A DNA stretch of 64,000 nucleotides from Burkholderia cepacia (GCF_001718835.1 NZ_CP013443.1:3224001-3288000); one strand, 5' to 3'. Counted from the stretch's first letter, positions 1 through 8,903 are shown. A program made the numbers and translations. Notes: generated from the sequence alone by a model not told the origin.

Positions 1-423
1 CGCGACCGCGTGATCGATCACCGCGAGCTTGCGGTGCGTGCGCGAGAAGCCGAAGCGGCCGAACAGGAAGCGGTTGTAGATGCAGTGCTCGACGCCGGCC
101 GCCACCCACGTGTCGAACAACGGCAGGCGCGCGGTGCCGATGCCGTCGGTGATCACGCGCACGCGTACGCCGCGCTGCGCCGCGCGGATCAGCGCGTCCG
201 ACACCGGCCGGCCGGCCGCGTCGTCGCAGAAGATGTAGGTTTCGAGCATCACCTGCTCGCGGGCGGCATCGATCCGCTCGATCAGTGCCCGGAAGAATGC
301 GCCGCCGCCCTCGCACAGCCGCACGGTGTTGCCCGACGTGAAGGCGAGCCGCGACGCGGAACCGCGTTCCTGCAGGAACATCTGCCGCAATTGCGCGAAG
401 CGCTTGCGGGCTTCCGCCGTCAT
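1..423 (-). CDS. clsB: Cardiolipin synthase / phospholipase D family protein (partial, 3' end outside window)
   Basis: Only the first 141 or so codons are present. The protein reads MTAEARKRFAQLRQMFLQ and continues through an LETYIFCDD segment, a GVRVRVITDGIG segment and FGFSRTHRKLAVIDHAV. The last piece contains a HxK motif (THRKLAVID), the catalytic signature of phospholipase-D enzymes. ClsB-type enzymes make cardiolipin at the inner membrane from phosphatidylglycerol and another phospholipid. The ATG overlaps the TGA of nudB (ATGA at 420-423), so the two are probably translationally coupled at the end of the aspS operon. The symbol is inferred from family and context. The second HKD motif lies outside the window and cannot be checked. 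Confidence 0.8.
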   Translation of the reverse strand, partial: MTAEARKRFAQLRQMFLQERGSASRLAFTSGNTVRLCEGGGAFFRALIERIDAAREQVMLETYIFCDDAAGRPVSDALIRAAQRGVRVRVITDGIGTARLPLFDTWVAAGVEHCIYNRFLFGRFGFSRTHRKLAVIDHAVA

Positions 424-914
424 GCGGACGAGCCGTGCGGCGCGCGCGAGAGTGCCACGCGCGCGGGCAATTGCAGGATCGCCTCGGCATTCGACGGCGA
501 GAAGCAGCGCGCGGCGGCCTCGCGGAACGGCAGCCACGCATGGTCGACGTGCTCGCGCGGCGACAGCGTCACGCTGACGCGATGCGGCACGCACAGTCCG
601 AACCAGTGCTCGGTGTTGCGCGTGACGCCCGGTGCATAGCGGTGCAGGTATTGCGGATAGATCGTGTACTCGATCCGGTGGCGCCAGTCGACGAGCGCGC
701 TGGCCGGCACATCCGCCGTGCCGATCGCGATGCCGGTTTCCTCGGCCACTTCGCGCGCGGCGGTGACCGCGAGCGGCTCGTCGAGCGCGTCCTTCGAGCC
801 GGTCACCGATTGCCAGAAATCGGGCTGGTCGGCACGCTTGATCACGAGCACATCGAGGTCGGGCGTGTAGATCACGACAAGAACGGATTCGGGGATTTTC
901 GGCGGCTTCGTCAT
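420..914 (-). CDS. nudB: Nudix hydrolase, dihydroneopterin triphosphate pyrophosphatase NudB
   Basis: A 164-residue Nudix protein. The Nudix box spans about residues 39-61 with the REVAEE core at 54-59; the loop between its first Gly and Glu is one residue longer than in the classical box. In the family this enzyme removes pyrophosphate from dihydroneopterin triphosphate in folate synthesis. The residues around the box (VTGSKDALDEPL) resemble NudB more than MutT. The start is the ATG of MTKPPKIPESVL at 914; a 19-residue upstream extension is possible but has no family similarity. It lies downstream of aspS, beyond a hairpin, and its stop overlaps the clsB start. Confidence 0.88.
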   Translation of the reverse strand: MTKPPKIPESVLVVIYTPDLDVLVIKRADQPDFWQSVTGSKDALDEPLAVTAAREVAEETGIAIGTADVPASALVDWRHRIEYTIYPQYLHRYAPGVTRNTEHWFGLCVPHRVSVTLSPREHVDHAWLPFREAAARCFSPSNAEAILQLPARVALSRAPHGSSA

Positions 915-996
915 CGTTGTTTCATGCGGCACGGGGCCGCGCGCCGGGCACAGGCTCCGAACGGGCGGCAAGTGCTGCGACTGTACCGCAAAAAAC

Positions 997-1024
997 GAAA
1001 AAGGCGCATCGCTGCGCCTTTTTC
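997..1024 (-). terminator. Intrinsic terminator after aspS
   Basis: A 12-bp perfect stem (gaaaaaggcgca with its complement) and a 4-base loop. Read on the minus strand, T-rich sequence follows. It lies between the aspS stop and the nudB start, so it probably attenuates read-through into nudB-clsB. It is nearly symmetrical and would also stop plus-strand transcripts. Confidence 0.75.
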
Positions 1025-1073
1025 ATGAGCGTAGTGTGCGCGCGAGCGCACACACGACCGGATGCGAAGCGCG

Positions 1074-2876
1074 TTACGCCTTCGGCTGTTCCGGCTGACG
1101 CAGGCGGATGTGCAGTTCGCGCAGCTGACGCTCGTCGACCGGGCTCGGTGCCTGCGTGAGCAGATCCTGCGCACGTTGCGTCTTCGGGAACGCGATCACG
1201 TCGCGGATCGAATCGGCGCCGGCCATCATCGTGACGATGCGGTCGAGACCGAACGCGATACCGCCGTGCGGCGGCGCGCCGTACTGCAGTGCATCCAGCA
1301 GGAAGCCGAACTTGAGCTGAGCCTCTTCCGCGCCGATCTTCAGCGCACGGAACACCTTGCTCTGCACTTCCTCCTGATAGATACGCACCGAGCCGCCGCC
1401 GATTTCCCAGCCATTCAGCACCATGTCGTAGGCCTTCGCGAGGCAACGGCCCGGGTCGGTCTCGAGGTACTCGAGGTGCTCGTCCTTCGGGCTCGTGAAC
1501 GGGTGATGAGCCGCGACGTAGCGTGCATCTTCGTCGTCGTATTCGAACATCGGGAAGTCGACGACCCACAGCGGCTTCCAGCCGGCCTGGACCAGACCGT
1601 TCGCCTTGCCGAATTCCGAATGGCCGATCTTCAGGCGCAGCGCGCCGAGGCTGTCGTTGACGACCTTCGCGCGATCGGCCGCGAAGAAGATGATGTCGCC
1701 GTCCTCGGCGCCGGTGCGCTCGAGGATCGCCGCGATCGATGCGTCGTGCAGGTTCTTGACGATCGGGCTCTGCAGGCCGTCACGGCCCTTCGCCTTCTCG
1801 TTGACCTTGATCCAGGCAAGACCCTTCGCGCCGTAGATGCGCACGAATTCGGTATAGCCGTCGATGTCGCCGCGCGACAGCTCGCCGCCCTTCGGCACGC
1901 GCAGCGCCGCGACCCGGCCGTCCTTCGCGTTGGCCGGCGTGCTGAACACCTTGAAGTCGACGTCCTTCATCGCGTCGGTCAGCTCGGTGAATTCGAGCTG
2001 CACGCGCAGGTCCGGCTTGTCCGAACCGAAACGCGCCATCGCTTCCGAGTACGGCATCACCGGGAATTTCGCGTCGAGCTCGACGTCGATCGTCGTCTTG
2101 AAGATGTGACGGATCATGTCTTCGAACAGGTCACGGATTTCCTGCTCGCCGAGGAACGACGTTTCGCAGTCGATCTGCGTGAATTCCGGCTGACGGTCGG
2201 CACGGAGGTCTTCGTCGCGGAAGCACTTGGTGATCTGGTAGTAACGGTCGAAGTTCGCGACCATCAGCAGCTGCTTGAACAGCTGCGGCGACTGCGGCAG
2301 CGCGAAGAACTGGCCCGCGTTCACGCGCGACGGCACGAGGTAGTCGCGCGCGCCTTCCGGCGTGCTCTTCGTCAGCATCGGCGTTTCGATGTCGATGAAG
2401 CCCTGCTCGTCGAGGTACTTGCGCGCCTCGATCGCGACGCGGTAGCGCAGGCGCAGGTTGTGCTGCATCTGCGGGCGGCGCAGGTCGAGCACGCGGTGCG
2501 TGAGGCGCGTCGTTTCCGACAGGTTGTCGTCGTCGAGCTGGAACGGCGGCGTGACCGACGCGTTCAGCACGTTCAGTTCGTGGCACAGCACTTCGATCTT
2601 GCCGCTCTTCAGGCCGGCGTTGACCGTGCCGTCCGGACGGTTGCGCACGAGGCCCTTGATCTGCACGCAGAACTCGTTGCGCACGCCTTCGGCGGTCGCG
2701 AACATTTCCGCGCGATCCGGGTCGCACACCACCTGCACGAGGCCTTCACGATCGCGCAGGTCGATGAAGATCACACCGCCGTGATCGCGGCGGCGCTGCA
2801 CCCAGCCGCACAGCGACACGGTTTGGCCCAGCAGGTGTTCGGTCACGAGACCGCAGTATTCAGTACGCATCGACAT
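1074..2876 (-). CDS. aspS: Aspartyl-tRNA synthetase
   Basis: A 600-residue class IIb aminoacyl-tRNA synthetase that charges tRNA(Asp) in the cytoplasm. The N-terminal OB-fold anticodon-binding domain is visible (CGWVQRRRDHGGVIFIDLRD). Motif 2 (FRDEDLRADRQPEFTQID, about residue 217) and motif 3 (GIAFGLDRI, about residue 540) follow, with the bacterial GAD insertion between them. Two in-frame ATGs (2876 and 2870) are six bases apart; the second gives MRTEYCG, which matches the E. coli N-terminus. Burkholderia generally lack AsnRS, so this enzyme may be non-discriminating and also load tRNA(Asn); that is inference, not visible here. Confidence 0.97.
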   Translation of the reverse strand: MSMRTEYCGLVTEHLLGQTVSLCGWVQRRRDHGGVIFIDLRDREGLVQVVCDPDRAEMFATAEGVRNEFCVQIKGLVRNRPDGTVNAGLKSGKIEVLCHELNVLNASVTPPFQLDDDNLSETTRLTHRVLDLRRPQMQHNLRLRYRVAIEARKYLDEQGFIDIETPMLTKSTPEGARDYLVPSRVNAGQFFALPQSPQLFKQLLMVANFDRYYQITKCFRDEDLRADRQPEFTQIDCETSFLGEQEIRDLFEDMIRHIFKTTIDVELDAKFPVMPYSEAMARFGSDKPDLRVQLEFTELTDAMKDVDFKVFSTPANAKDGRVAALRVPKGGELSRGDIDGYTEFVRIYGAKGLAWIKVNEKAKGRDGLQSPIVKNLHDASIAAILERTGAEDGDIIFFAADRAKVVNDSLGALRLKIGHSEFGKANGLVQAGWKPLWVVDFPMFEYDDEDARYVAAHHPFTSPKDEHLEYLETDPGRCLAKAYDMVLNGWEIGGGSVRIYQEEVQSKVFRALKIGAEEAQLKFGFLLDALQYGAPPHGGIAFGLDRIVTMMAGADSIRDVIAFPKTQRAQDLLTQAPSPVDERQLRELHIRLRQPEQPKA

Positions 2877-2943
2877 GATGTTTGCTTTCGTTCGGTTTGA
2901 TCAACGGGCGCCGCAACGCGCGGCCCGGGCGATGATTCTTTAC

Positions 2944-3594
2944 TTACAGCGGCGGCTCGACGGGGCGGCGCGCAGGCGCCGGAACCGGCGCCGGGGGCGC
3001 CACCACGCCCATCGAGACGATGTACTTGAGCGCGGCATCGACCGACATGTCGAGTTCGATGACTTCGCTCTTCGGCAGCATCAGGAAGAAGCCCGACGTC
3101 GGGTTCGGCGTCGTCGGAATATAGACGCTCACGTATTCTTCCGTCAGATGATTGAGCACGTCGCCGCCCGGCGTGCCGGTCAGAAACGCGATCGTATACG
3201 AGCCGCGACGCGGGTATTCGATCAGCAGCGCCTTGCGGAACGCGTTGCCGCTGCTCGACAGCAGCGTGTCCGACACCTGCTTGACGCTCGTGTAGATCGG
3301 CCCGACGACCGGGATGTGACGCACCACGGCGTTCCACCACGTGACGAGCTTCTGGCCGATGAAGTTCTGCGTGGCCAGCCCGACGACGAAGATGAACGCG
3401 AGCGTCAGCACCGCGCCGATCCCCGGCAGGTGGAAGCCGAGCATCCGCTCGGGCTGCCACGATTCGGGCAGCAGCAGCAGTGTCTGGTCCATCGTGCCGA
3501 TGATGAGACCGAGCACCCACAGCGTGATCGCGAGCGGGACGAGAACCAGCAGGCCGGTCAGAAACACCGATTTCAGGGTCGTCTTTTTCATCAT
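2944..3594 (-). CDS. DUF502 family inner-membrane protein
   Basis: A 216-residue protein. Hydrophobic segments lie near residues 10-32 (SVFLTGLLVLVPLAITLWVLG) and 58-78 (GIGAVLTLAFIFVVGLATQ). The family landmark GPIYTSVKQV is present, followed by a soluble beta-rich part (GSYTIAFLTGTPGGDVLNH) and a Pro/Ala-rich tail. DUF502 proteins are widespread in proteobacteria and are often found beside aspS; no biochemical role is established to my knowledge. It lies between fmdB and aspS on the same strand with short gaps, so it is probably co-transcribed. Confidence 0.85.
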   Translation of the reverse strand: MMKKTTLKSVFLTGLLVLVPLAITLWVLGLIIGTMDQTLLLLPESWQPERMLGFHLPGIGAVLTLAFIFVVGLATQNFIGQKLVTWWNAVVRHIPVVGPIYTSVKQVSDTLLSSSGNAFRKALLIEYPRRGSYTIAFLTGTPGGDVLNHLTEEYVSVYIPTTPNPTSGFFLMLPKSEVIELDMSVDAALKYIVSMGVVAPPAPVPAPARRPVEPPL

Positions 3595-3655
3595 CTGCCG
3601 TCAATGAACCGCGCCGGCGGCGCGGGTTGGTCGCAGCCCGGCCGGGCCGCGACGG

Positions 3656-3982
3656 TCAACTGCCGGCCGCAGGCGTCGCAGCCGGCGCAGGCGCCGGCGC
3701 GGCGCTCGCCGCACTGTCCGAGCCGGACGCGGGCGCGGCGGCTGCCGGCGCCGCATCGCCCGAACCGGACGCCGTCGCCGGTGCGCTGGTGCCGCCCGAA
3801 CCGCCGCGGAAATCGGTGACATACCAACCCGAACCCTTCAGCTGGAAGCCCGCCGCAGTGACCTGCTTGCGAAATGCATCCTTCCCGCATTCCGGGCACT
3901 GCGACAGCGGCGCATCGCTCATCTTCTGGAGCACGTCCTTCGCGAAACCACACGCTTCGCATCGATAGGCGTAGATCGGCAT
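3656..3982 (-). CDS. FmdB family zinc-ribbon protein
   Basis: A 108-residue protein starting MPIYAYRCEACG. Two CxxC pairs (CEAC near residue 9 and CPEC near residue 29) form the FmdB/CxxC zinc ribbon. After about residue 55 the chain becomes a Gly/Ala/Pro/Ser-rich low-complexity tail. The family is thought to be a small zinc-binding regulatory protein, but a function is not established. An ATG 12 codons upstream is in frame; the chosen start agrees with the family. It is the first gene of the fmdB-DUF502-aspS-nudB-clsB group and follows a recognisable promoter element. Confidence 0.87.
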   Translation of the reverse strand: MPIYAYRCEACGFAKDVLQKMSDAPLSQCPECGKDAFRKQVTAAGFQLKGSGWYVTDFRGGSGGTSAPATASGSGDAAPAAAAPASGSDSAASAAPAPAPAATPAAGS

Positions 3983-4026
3983 GATATTTTTCCCGCGGAA
4001 ACTGGAAACGGCTTGCAAAACCTTGA

Positions 4027-4058
4027 ATTATAGCCGAAACCCTGGCGCACCCCGGCAA
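4027..4058 (-). promoter_or_regulatory. Candidate sigma-70 promoter for the fmdB-aspS operon
   Basis: On the minus strand a perfect TATAAT lies at 4032-4027, about 45 bases upstream of the fmdB start. A TTGCCG hexamer lies 20 bases further upstream, a spacing longer than the ideal 17. The -10 element is clear; the -35 assignment is uncertain. Confidence 0.5.
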
Positions 4059-4088
4059 CGGCCGGACGCGCCCGGGTAAGCGCCGGCA

Positions 4089-4724
4089 TCAGCGGCGGCG
4101 CCACGTGAGCCAGCGCTCGTGACCTTCGAACACGGGCAGCGAATCGGTCACGGGCAAATCCTCGATCAGCTCGAAGTGCGCGCCGAGCAGCGCATCGAGT
4201 TCGGCACGCTCGATTCCGAACGGCGGCCCCTTCGGCGTCGCGCCGACAAAGAAGTAGCCGGCCAGCAGCCCGCCGGCCGGCAGCAGCGCGGCCATTTGCG
4301 CCGCGTAGGCGGCGCGCCGGTCGCGCGGCAGCGCGCACAGGAACGCACGCTCGTACACCCACTGCACGTCGAACGGCGGCCGGTACGTAAAGAAATCGGC
4401 CTGCTCGACGACTTCCGCGTGCATGCCGAGCTGCGCTTTCGCGGCGGCGACCGCCTGCTCGGCGAAATCGATTGCCCTGACGGGCCAGCCGGCCTGCGCA
4501 AGCCACCCGGCCTCCTGCGCACTGCCACAGCCGGGAATCAGCACCGCGCACGGCTCGAGCCGGTGCGCGAACACGCGAAACCCGTCGGGCACGCCACCGA
4601 AGTCCCACGGCGTCACGCCACGCGCGAAACGTTCGTCCCAGAACGTCGCGTCACCCGGGTCGCGCGACGAGAATTCCGCGGCGCGCGGCGCGGCGGGCGG
4701 GTTTTCGCGGGTCGGGTCGGTCAT
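4089..4724 (-). CDS. Thiopurine S-methyltransferase-family SAM-dependent methyltransferase
   Basis: A 211-residue class I methyltransferase. It has the TPMT-family N-terminal signature FWDERFARGVTPWDFGG, a SAM-binding loop (VLIPGCGSAQEAGWLA, about residue 62), the acidic residue after strand 2 (AIDFAEQAV) and a FDVQWVYERAFLCALP segment. Natural substrates of this bacterial subfamily vary (chalcogens, thiols) and cannot be read from sequence. The start has a strong GGAGG ribosome site. It follows ubiB by 21 bases on the same strand and may be the last gene of the ubi operon. Confidence 0.85.
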   Translation of the reverse strand: MTDPTRENPPAAPRAAEFSSRDPGDATFWDERFARGVTPWDFGGVPDGFRVFAHRLEPCAVLIPGCGSAQEAGWLAQAGWPVRAIDFAEQAVAAAKAQLGMHAEVVEQADFFTYRPPFDVQWVYERAFLCALPRDRRAAYAAQMAALLPAGGLLAGYFFVGATPKGPPFGIERAELDALLGAHFELIEDLPVTDSLPVFEGHERWLTWRRR

Positions 4725-4745
4725 CGGATGGCCTCCAGGCGGGTG

Positions 4746-6323
4746 TCAGACGCTGTACGCGAGCGCGAGCAGCACGCGCGCGACGAGCGCCCCGACGCCG
4801 ACGGCGAGGCCGAAGATCAGCAGCGCCTGCAGCAGCCGGTTCGTCCGCTTCTGCTCGACGAGAATCTGGCGCATCAGGTCCTCGCTCGCCGCGCGCGGCG
4901 CATCGTGGCGCGCCGCCATCGCGTGATGGATCAGGCGCGGCAGTTGCGGCAGCGTCTTGCTCCACTGCGGCGCTTCGACCTTGAAGCGCTCGTACCAGCC
5001 GCGCAGGCCGATCTGCTCGGTCATCCAGCGCTCGAGGTACGGCTTCGCGGTCTTCCACAGGTCGAGCTCGGGATCGAGCGAGCGACCGAGCCCCTCGACG
5101 TTCAGCATCGTCTTCTGCAGCAGCACGAGCTGCGGCTGGATCTCGACGTTGAAGCGGCGCGACGTCGAGAACAGGCGCATCAGCACCTGGCCGAGCGAGA
5201 TGTCCTTCAGCGCACGGTCGAAATACGGCTCGCACACCGCGCGGATCGCGCTTTCGAGTTCCTCGACGCGCGTTTCGGGCGGCACCCAGCCCGACTCGAG
5301 GTGGAGCGTCGCGACGCGGTGGTAGTCGCGCTTGAAGAACGCGAGGAAGTTCTGCGCAAGGTAGTTCTTGTCGAAATCGGACAGCGCGCCGACGATCCCG
5401 AAATCGAGCGCGACGTAGCGGCCGAAGGTGTTCGGATCGAGGCTCACCTGGATGTTGCCCGGGTGCATGTCCGCATGGAAGAAGCCGTCGCGGAACACCT
5501 GCGTGAAGAAGATCTCGACGCCTTCGCGCGCGAGCTTCTTGATGTCGACACCGGCCGAACGCAGCGTCTCGACCTGGCTGATCGGCACGCCGGTCATGCG
5601 CTCCATCACGAGCACCTGCGACGTCGAGAAATCCCAGAACATCTCGGGCACGAGCAGCAGGTCGAGGCCCGCGAAGTTGCGGCGCAGCTGGCTGCCGTTG
5701 GCGGCCTCGCGCATCAGGTCGAGCTCGTCGTGCAGGTACTTGTCGAACTCGGCGACGACCTCGCGCGGCTTCAGGCGCCGGCCGTCGGCCCACATGCGCT
5801 CGGTCCAGATCGCGATGTCGCGCATCAGCGCGAGGTCGGAATCGATCACGGACAGCATGTTCGGGCGCAGCACCTTGACGGCGACGGCCTTGCCCGCGTG
5901 CTGGCCCTGCTTGAGCTTCGCGAAATGCACCTGCGCGATCGACGCGCTCGCGACCGGCTCGCGCTCGAATTCATCGAACAGCTCGTCGACCGGCGCACCG
6001 AGCGACTTCTCGATGATCCCGATCGCGACCGCCGAATCGAACGGCGGCACCTGATCCTGCAGCTTCGCGAGTTCGTTCGCGAAATCGACCGACAGCAGGT
6101 CGCGGCGCGTCGACAGCACCTGGCCGAACTTCACGAAGATCGGGCCGAGGCTTTCGAGCGCGTGGCGCAGCCGCACCGCGGGCGGATCGGAATAACGGCG
6201 GCCGATCGTCGTGATCCGCAGCAGCAGCTTCACGCGCCGGTCGTCGATCCGGGACAGCATCACTTCGTCGAGACCAAAGCGGATGACGGTGTAGACAATC
6301 TTGATGAAACGAAAAATGCGCAT
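4746..6323 (-). CDS. ubiB: Ubiquinone biosynthesis regulatory protein kinase UbiB
   Basis: A 525-residue member of the atypical ABC1/ADCK/UbiB kinase-like family, an ATPase needed for ubiquinone synthesis at the inner membrane. The family KxGQ motif is at residues 65-68 (FVKFGQVLSTRRDLL), the Ala-containing nucleotide loop is ASIAQVHFAK near 145, and the invariant lysine is in AVKVLRP. The C-terminus has the expected hydrophobic membrane anchor (ALLIFGLAVGVGALVARVLLALA). It begins 12 bases after ubiJ ends, giving the conserved ubiJ-ubiB pairing. Confidence 0.96.
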   Translation of the reverse strand: MRIFRFIKIVYTVIRFGLDEVMLSRIDDRRVKLLLRITTIGRRYSDPPAVRLRHALESLGPIFVKFGQVLSTRRDLLSVDFANELAKLQDQVPPFDSAVAIGIIEKSLGAPVDELFDEFEREPVASASIAQVHFAKLKQGQHAGKAVAVKVLRPNMLSVIDSDLALMRDIAIWTERMWADGRRLKPREVVAEFDKYLHDELDLMREAANGSQLRRNFAGLDLLLVPEMFWDFSTSQVLVMERMTGVPISQVETLRSAGVDIKKLAREGVEIFFTQVFRDGFFHADMHPGNIQVSLDPNTFGRYVALDFGIVGALSDFDKNYLAQNFLAFFKRDYHRVATLHLESGWVPPETRVEELESAIRAVCEPYFDRALKDISLGQVLMRLFSTSRRFNVEIQPQLVLLQKTMLNVEGLGRSLDPELDLWKTAKPYLERWMTEQIGLRGWYERFKVEAPQWSKTLPQLPRLIHHAMAARHDAPRAASEDLMRQILVEQKRTNRLLQALLIFGLAVGVGALVARVLLALAYSV

Positions 6324-6335
6324 GCCCTGCGGCCC

Positions 6336-6962
6336 TCAGTGCGCGCCGCGCGGGCCGGAACCCGTGCGCGCGCCGATTTTTTGTTCGAGTCGCTCGACCC
6401 GCTTTTCGACCCGCGCGAGCGCATCGCGTGCACGCGCCAGTTCGGCGTCGAAGCCGCCGAGCGACGCGCGCCGGACGACTTGCGGGTTCTCGTCGAGCCA
6501 GTATTCGGCAACGGAATCGAGCACGTTGCGGCCGGTACGTCGCGCGCGCGCACCGGCGTCGCGCACGACCGTCGCGATCCGGTATGCCGCCGCGTCGCCG
6601 ACCAGCTTCGCGAGATCTTCTTCAGGTTCCCAGCGCAGGTGCTCGGCCAGCTTCGCGATCTGCGTCGCGAATTCCGCATCGCCCTCGATCTTCACGTGCT
6701 TCATCACGGCCGCCTGGCCACCCTGCAGGAACGCGGCGACCGTGTCGCCCGCGAGCGCGATCGACACGTCGACCTGTTGCGCATCGTGCGCGTCGACGGC
6801 CGACAGATAGCCGTCGGGCTGCACCAGCAGCGTGAGCGTAACGGGAGGCACGTCGATCCGGGCAGTCTTGCCCGCATACGGAATCAGGCGGTCGCGCGCC
6901 CACGATTCGCGGGCGAGCAGGTGATTGACGGCAGCAGCAAAAGGCTTGGCGGCAAAGGTCAT
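6336..6962 (-). CDS. ubiJ: Ubiquinone biosynthesis accessory factor UbiJ (SCP2-like)
   Basis: A 208-residue protein starting MTFAAKPFAAAVNHLLARE. The SCP2 lipid-binding domain occupies the N-terminal half; VKIEGDAEFATQIAKLAEHLRW is typical UbiJ. The C-terminus is a heptad-rich coiled coil (LARARDALARVEKRVERLEQKI), as in E. coli UbiJ. With UbiK it is an accessory factor of the soluble Ubi complex that holds the quinone intermediate. An in-frame extension to 7223 exists but would run through the terminator at 6976-7012, so it is rejected. Confidence 0.92.
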   Translation of the reverse strand: MTFAAKPFAAAVNHLLARESWARDRLIPYAGKTARIDVPPVTLTLLVQPDGYLSAVDAHDAQQVDVSIALAGDTVAAFLQGGQAAVMKHVKIEGDAEFATQIAKLAEHLRWEPEEDLAKLVGDAAAYRIATVVRDAGARARRTGRNVLDSVAEYWLDENPQVVRRASLGGFDAELARARDALARVEKRVERLEQKIGARTGSGPRGAH

Positions 6963-6975
6963 CGGGCTGGGAAAG

Positions 6976-7012
6976 AAAAAAACCCGCGCAGGCCGGGCGC
7001 CCACGCGGGTTT
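6976..7012 (-). terminator. Intrinsic terminator after the Tim44-domain gene
   Basis: An 8-bp stem (aacccgcg at 6981-6988 with cgcgggtt at 7004-7011) with a 15-base loop. It is followed on the minus strand by an uninterrupted T run. It lies between the Tim44 stop and the ubiJ start, so it probably lowers expression of ubiJ-ubiB relative to upstream genes. Confidence 0.75.
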
Positions 7013-7125
7013 CTATTGTAACGTCGGATCGTCGGCAGGCCGTGCCTGACCGCACACCCGGGCGGCAAGCGGTCGCAGTGCGGCGGCCGCTGCCGGGCGC
7101 CCGGCGGCGTGGCCGCCGGTCACGC

Positions 7126-8130
7126 TCAGTGCGTGTTGATCTGCTGGATGCCCGCGAGCAGCCAGCCCTGACTGCCCGACTTCGACAGGTTCCACACCTC
7201 GTCGAACGGCGCGGCCGACGCATTCGCCGATTCGCGGATCAACCCGTGGAAACGCACGCTCGCCGACTGCTCGATGCCGCGATCCTCGATCGCGACCAGT
7301 TCCGCGTCGAGCTGCACGACGTCGGTCTGGTTCGACTCGTTGCCGCGCGAATCGAGGTCGATCTTGATCTCGGCGAACATTTCGGGCGTCGTGAACTCGC
7401 GGATGTCGGCCAGGTTGCCCTGGTCCCACGCGGCCTGCAGGCGCACGAAATAAACCTTCGAGCTGCGCAGGAACGCTTCGGTGTCGAAGCCGGCCGGCAC
7501 CTGGAGCGGTGCTGCCGCCGCTGCCGCGCCTGCGGCCGCCGCACCGCCGCCGAACACGCCTTGTGCTTCGTTCGCGTAGCTGCTGCCGTTGCCGGCCTGG
7601 AACGACGGGCTCTGCGAGTAGCCGCCCGACGACGACGCCGAGCCGCCGACCGAGTATGCCGGCTCCTGCGGACGACGGCGGTTCATGAACTTGCGGATCA
7701 GCCAGATGCCGACCATCGCGAGCAGCGCGATCACGATGACGTTCGCCATCATGCTCGCGAATGCGCCGCCCAGGCCGAAGTGCGACAGCAGCGCCGCGAT
7801 ACCGAGACCGGCCGCGAGGCCGGCGATCGGCCCGAGCCAGCGCGAGCGGTTGGGCTGCGCGGCCGGCGCGGGCGCGGCCGGGTTCGCACGCTGCGCCTGC
7901 GACGGCGCGGCCTGCTGCATCGGCTGCTGCGCAGGCGGCGTGGCCTGGCGCTGCGTGACGGTGGAATTCTGGCGGCCGATGCTGCGCCCGCCGCCCATGC
8001 GCTTGGCTTCAGCGTCGAGCGATGCGAACGTGCCGGCCGTGAGCAGGCCGACCATCAGCAGCGTGCCGACTCGTCGAGCCCACGGCTTCGACGGCTTGCT
8101 ACGGTTGAACAACGAACGCGTTTCGGACAT
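7126..8130 (-). CDS. Tim44-like domain membrane protein
   Basis: A 334-residue protein. It has an N-terminal signal or anchor (RRVGTLLMVGLLTAGTFASLDAEA) and an Arg/Gln/Pro-rich linker. Two hydrophobic segments sit in the middle (WLGPIAGLAAGLGIAALLSHF and ASMMANVIVIALLAMVGIW), and the C-terminal Tim44/MBA1-like alpha-beta domain follows (about residues 215-334). The gene has a GGAGAA ribosome site. Bacterial Tim44 proteins lack a settled function; the mitochondrial relative links the import channel to its motor. Position between ubiE and ubiJ suggests an envelope role linked with quinone genes, but this is inference from context. Confidence 0.85.
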   Translation of the reverse strand: MSETRSLFNRSKPSKPWARRVGTLLMVGLLTAGTFASLDAEAKRMGGGRSIGRQNSTVTQRQATPPAQQPMQQAAPSQAQRANPAAPAPAAQPNRSRWLGPIAGLAAGLGIAALLSHFGLGGAFASMMANVIVIALLAMVGIWLIRKFMNRRRPQEPAYSVGGSASSSGGYSQSPSFQAGNGSSYANEAQGVFGGGAAAAGAAAAAAPLQVPAGFDTEAFLRSSKVYFVRLQAAWDQGNLADIREFTTPEMFAEIKIDLDSRGNESNQTDVVQLDAELVAIEDRGIEQSASVRFHGLIRESANASAAPFDEVWNLSKSGSQGWLLAGIQQINTH

Positions 8131-8171
8131 CAGCTTCTCCAGATGTAAGACAAATGTATGGAAAGAGCCCC

Positions 8172-8903
8172 TTAGTACTTGGCTCCCATGTGTAAAGCTA
8201 CCACGCCACCTGACAAATTGTAATATTTGACGGCATCGAGGCCCGCTTGTTCCATCATCGTCTTCAGCGTGTCCTGATCGGGGTGCATCCGGATAGATTC
8301 AGCAAGATACCGGTAACTTTCAGCATCTTTCGCGAACTTGTCGCCAAGCCACGGTAATACTTTGAAAGAATACAGATCGTACGCCTTTTTCAGCGGATCC
8401 CAGACTTTCGAGAATTCCAGCACCATCACGCGGCCGCCGGGCTTCGTCACGCGGCGCATCTCCGCCAGCGCGGCATCCTTGTGCGTCATGTTGCGCAGCC
8501 CGAACGCGACCGTGACCAGATCGAAGTAGTTGTCCGGAAAGGGAATTTTCTCCGCGTCGCACAACAGCGACGGCGTCACGATGCCCTTGTCGAGCAGCCG
8601 GTCGCGACCGACGCGCAGCATCGATTCGTTGATGTCCGTGTGCCAGACCTCGCCCGTCGGCCCGGCTGCCTTCGCGAACGCCTTGGTCAGGTCGCCGGTG
8701 CCGGCCGCGATGTCGAGCACCTTGAAGCCGGGACGCACGTTCGCCTGCGCGATCGTGAACGCCTTCCACGCGCGGTGCATGCCCGCCGACATCAGGTCGT
8801 TCATCAGATCGTAGTTGCTCGCGACCGAATGGAACACACCCGCCACTTTCTTCGCTTTTTCGTTTTCCTCGACGCTTTCGAAGCCGAAGTGGGTTTTGCT
8901 CAT
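8172..8903 (-). CDS. ubiE: Ubiquinone/menaquinone C-methyltransferase UbiE
   Basis: A 243-residue protein of family-typical length starting MSKTHFGFESVEENEKAKKV. The SAM-binding loop VLDIAAGTGDLTKAF is at about residues 62-76. The UbiE signature YDLMNDLMSAGMHRAWK is near 31, LVTVAFGLRNMTHKDAAL is in the middle, and the C-terminus is LSGGVVALHMGAKY. It methylates the quinone ring using S-adenosylmethionine. It lies between DUF971 and the Tim44 gene on the same strand with short gaps. An upstream in-frame extension to 9092 would overlap DUF971 and is not supported. Confidence 0.97.
   Translation of the reverse strand: MSKTHFGFESVEENEKAKKVAGVFHSVASNYDLMNDLMSAGMHRAWKAFTIAQANVRPGFKVLDIAAGTGDLTKAFAKAAGPTGEVWHTDINESMLRVGRDRLLDKGIVTPSLLCDAEKIPFPDNYFDLVTVAFGLRNMTHKDAALAEMRRVTKPGGRVMVLEFSKVWDPLKKAYDLYSFKVLPWLGDKFAKDAESYRYLAESIRMHPDQDTLKTMMEQAGLDAVKYYNLSGGVVALHMGAKY

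Noticed and set aside
1062..2900. A 612-codon open frame on the plus strand opposite aspS
   Set aside because: It is the antisense shadow of aspS: Arg/Ala/Val-rich, no ribosome site and no family resemblance. High GC lengthens such frames.
4119..7049. A 976-codon open frame on the plus strand
   Set aside because: It lies opposite the methyltransferase, ubiB and ubiJ, all clearly recognised on the minus strand, and its composition is typical of antisense frames.
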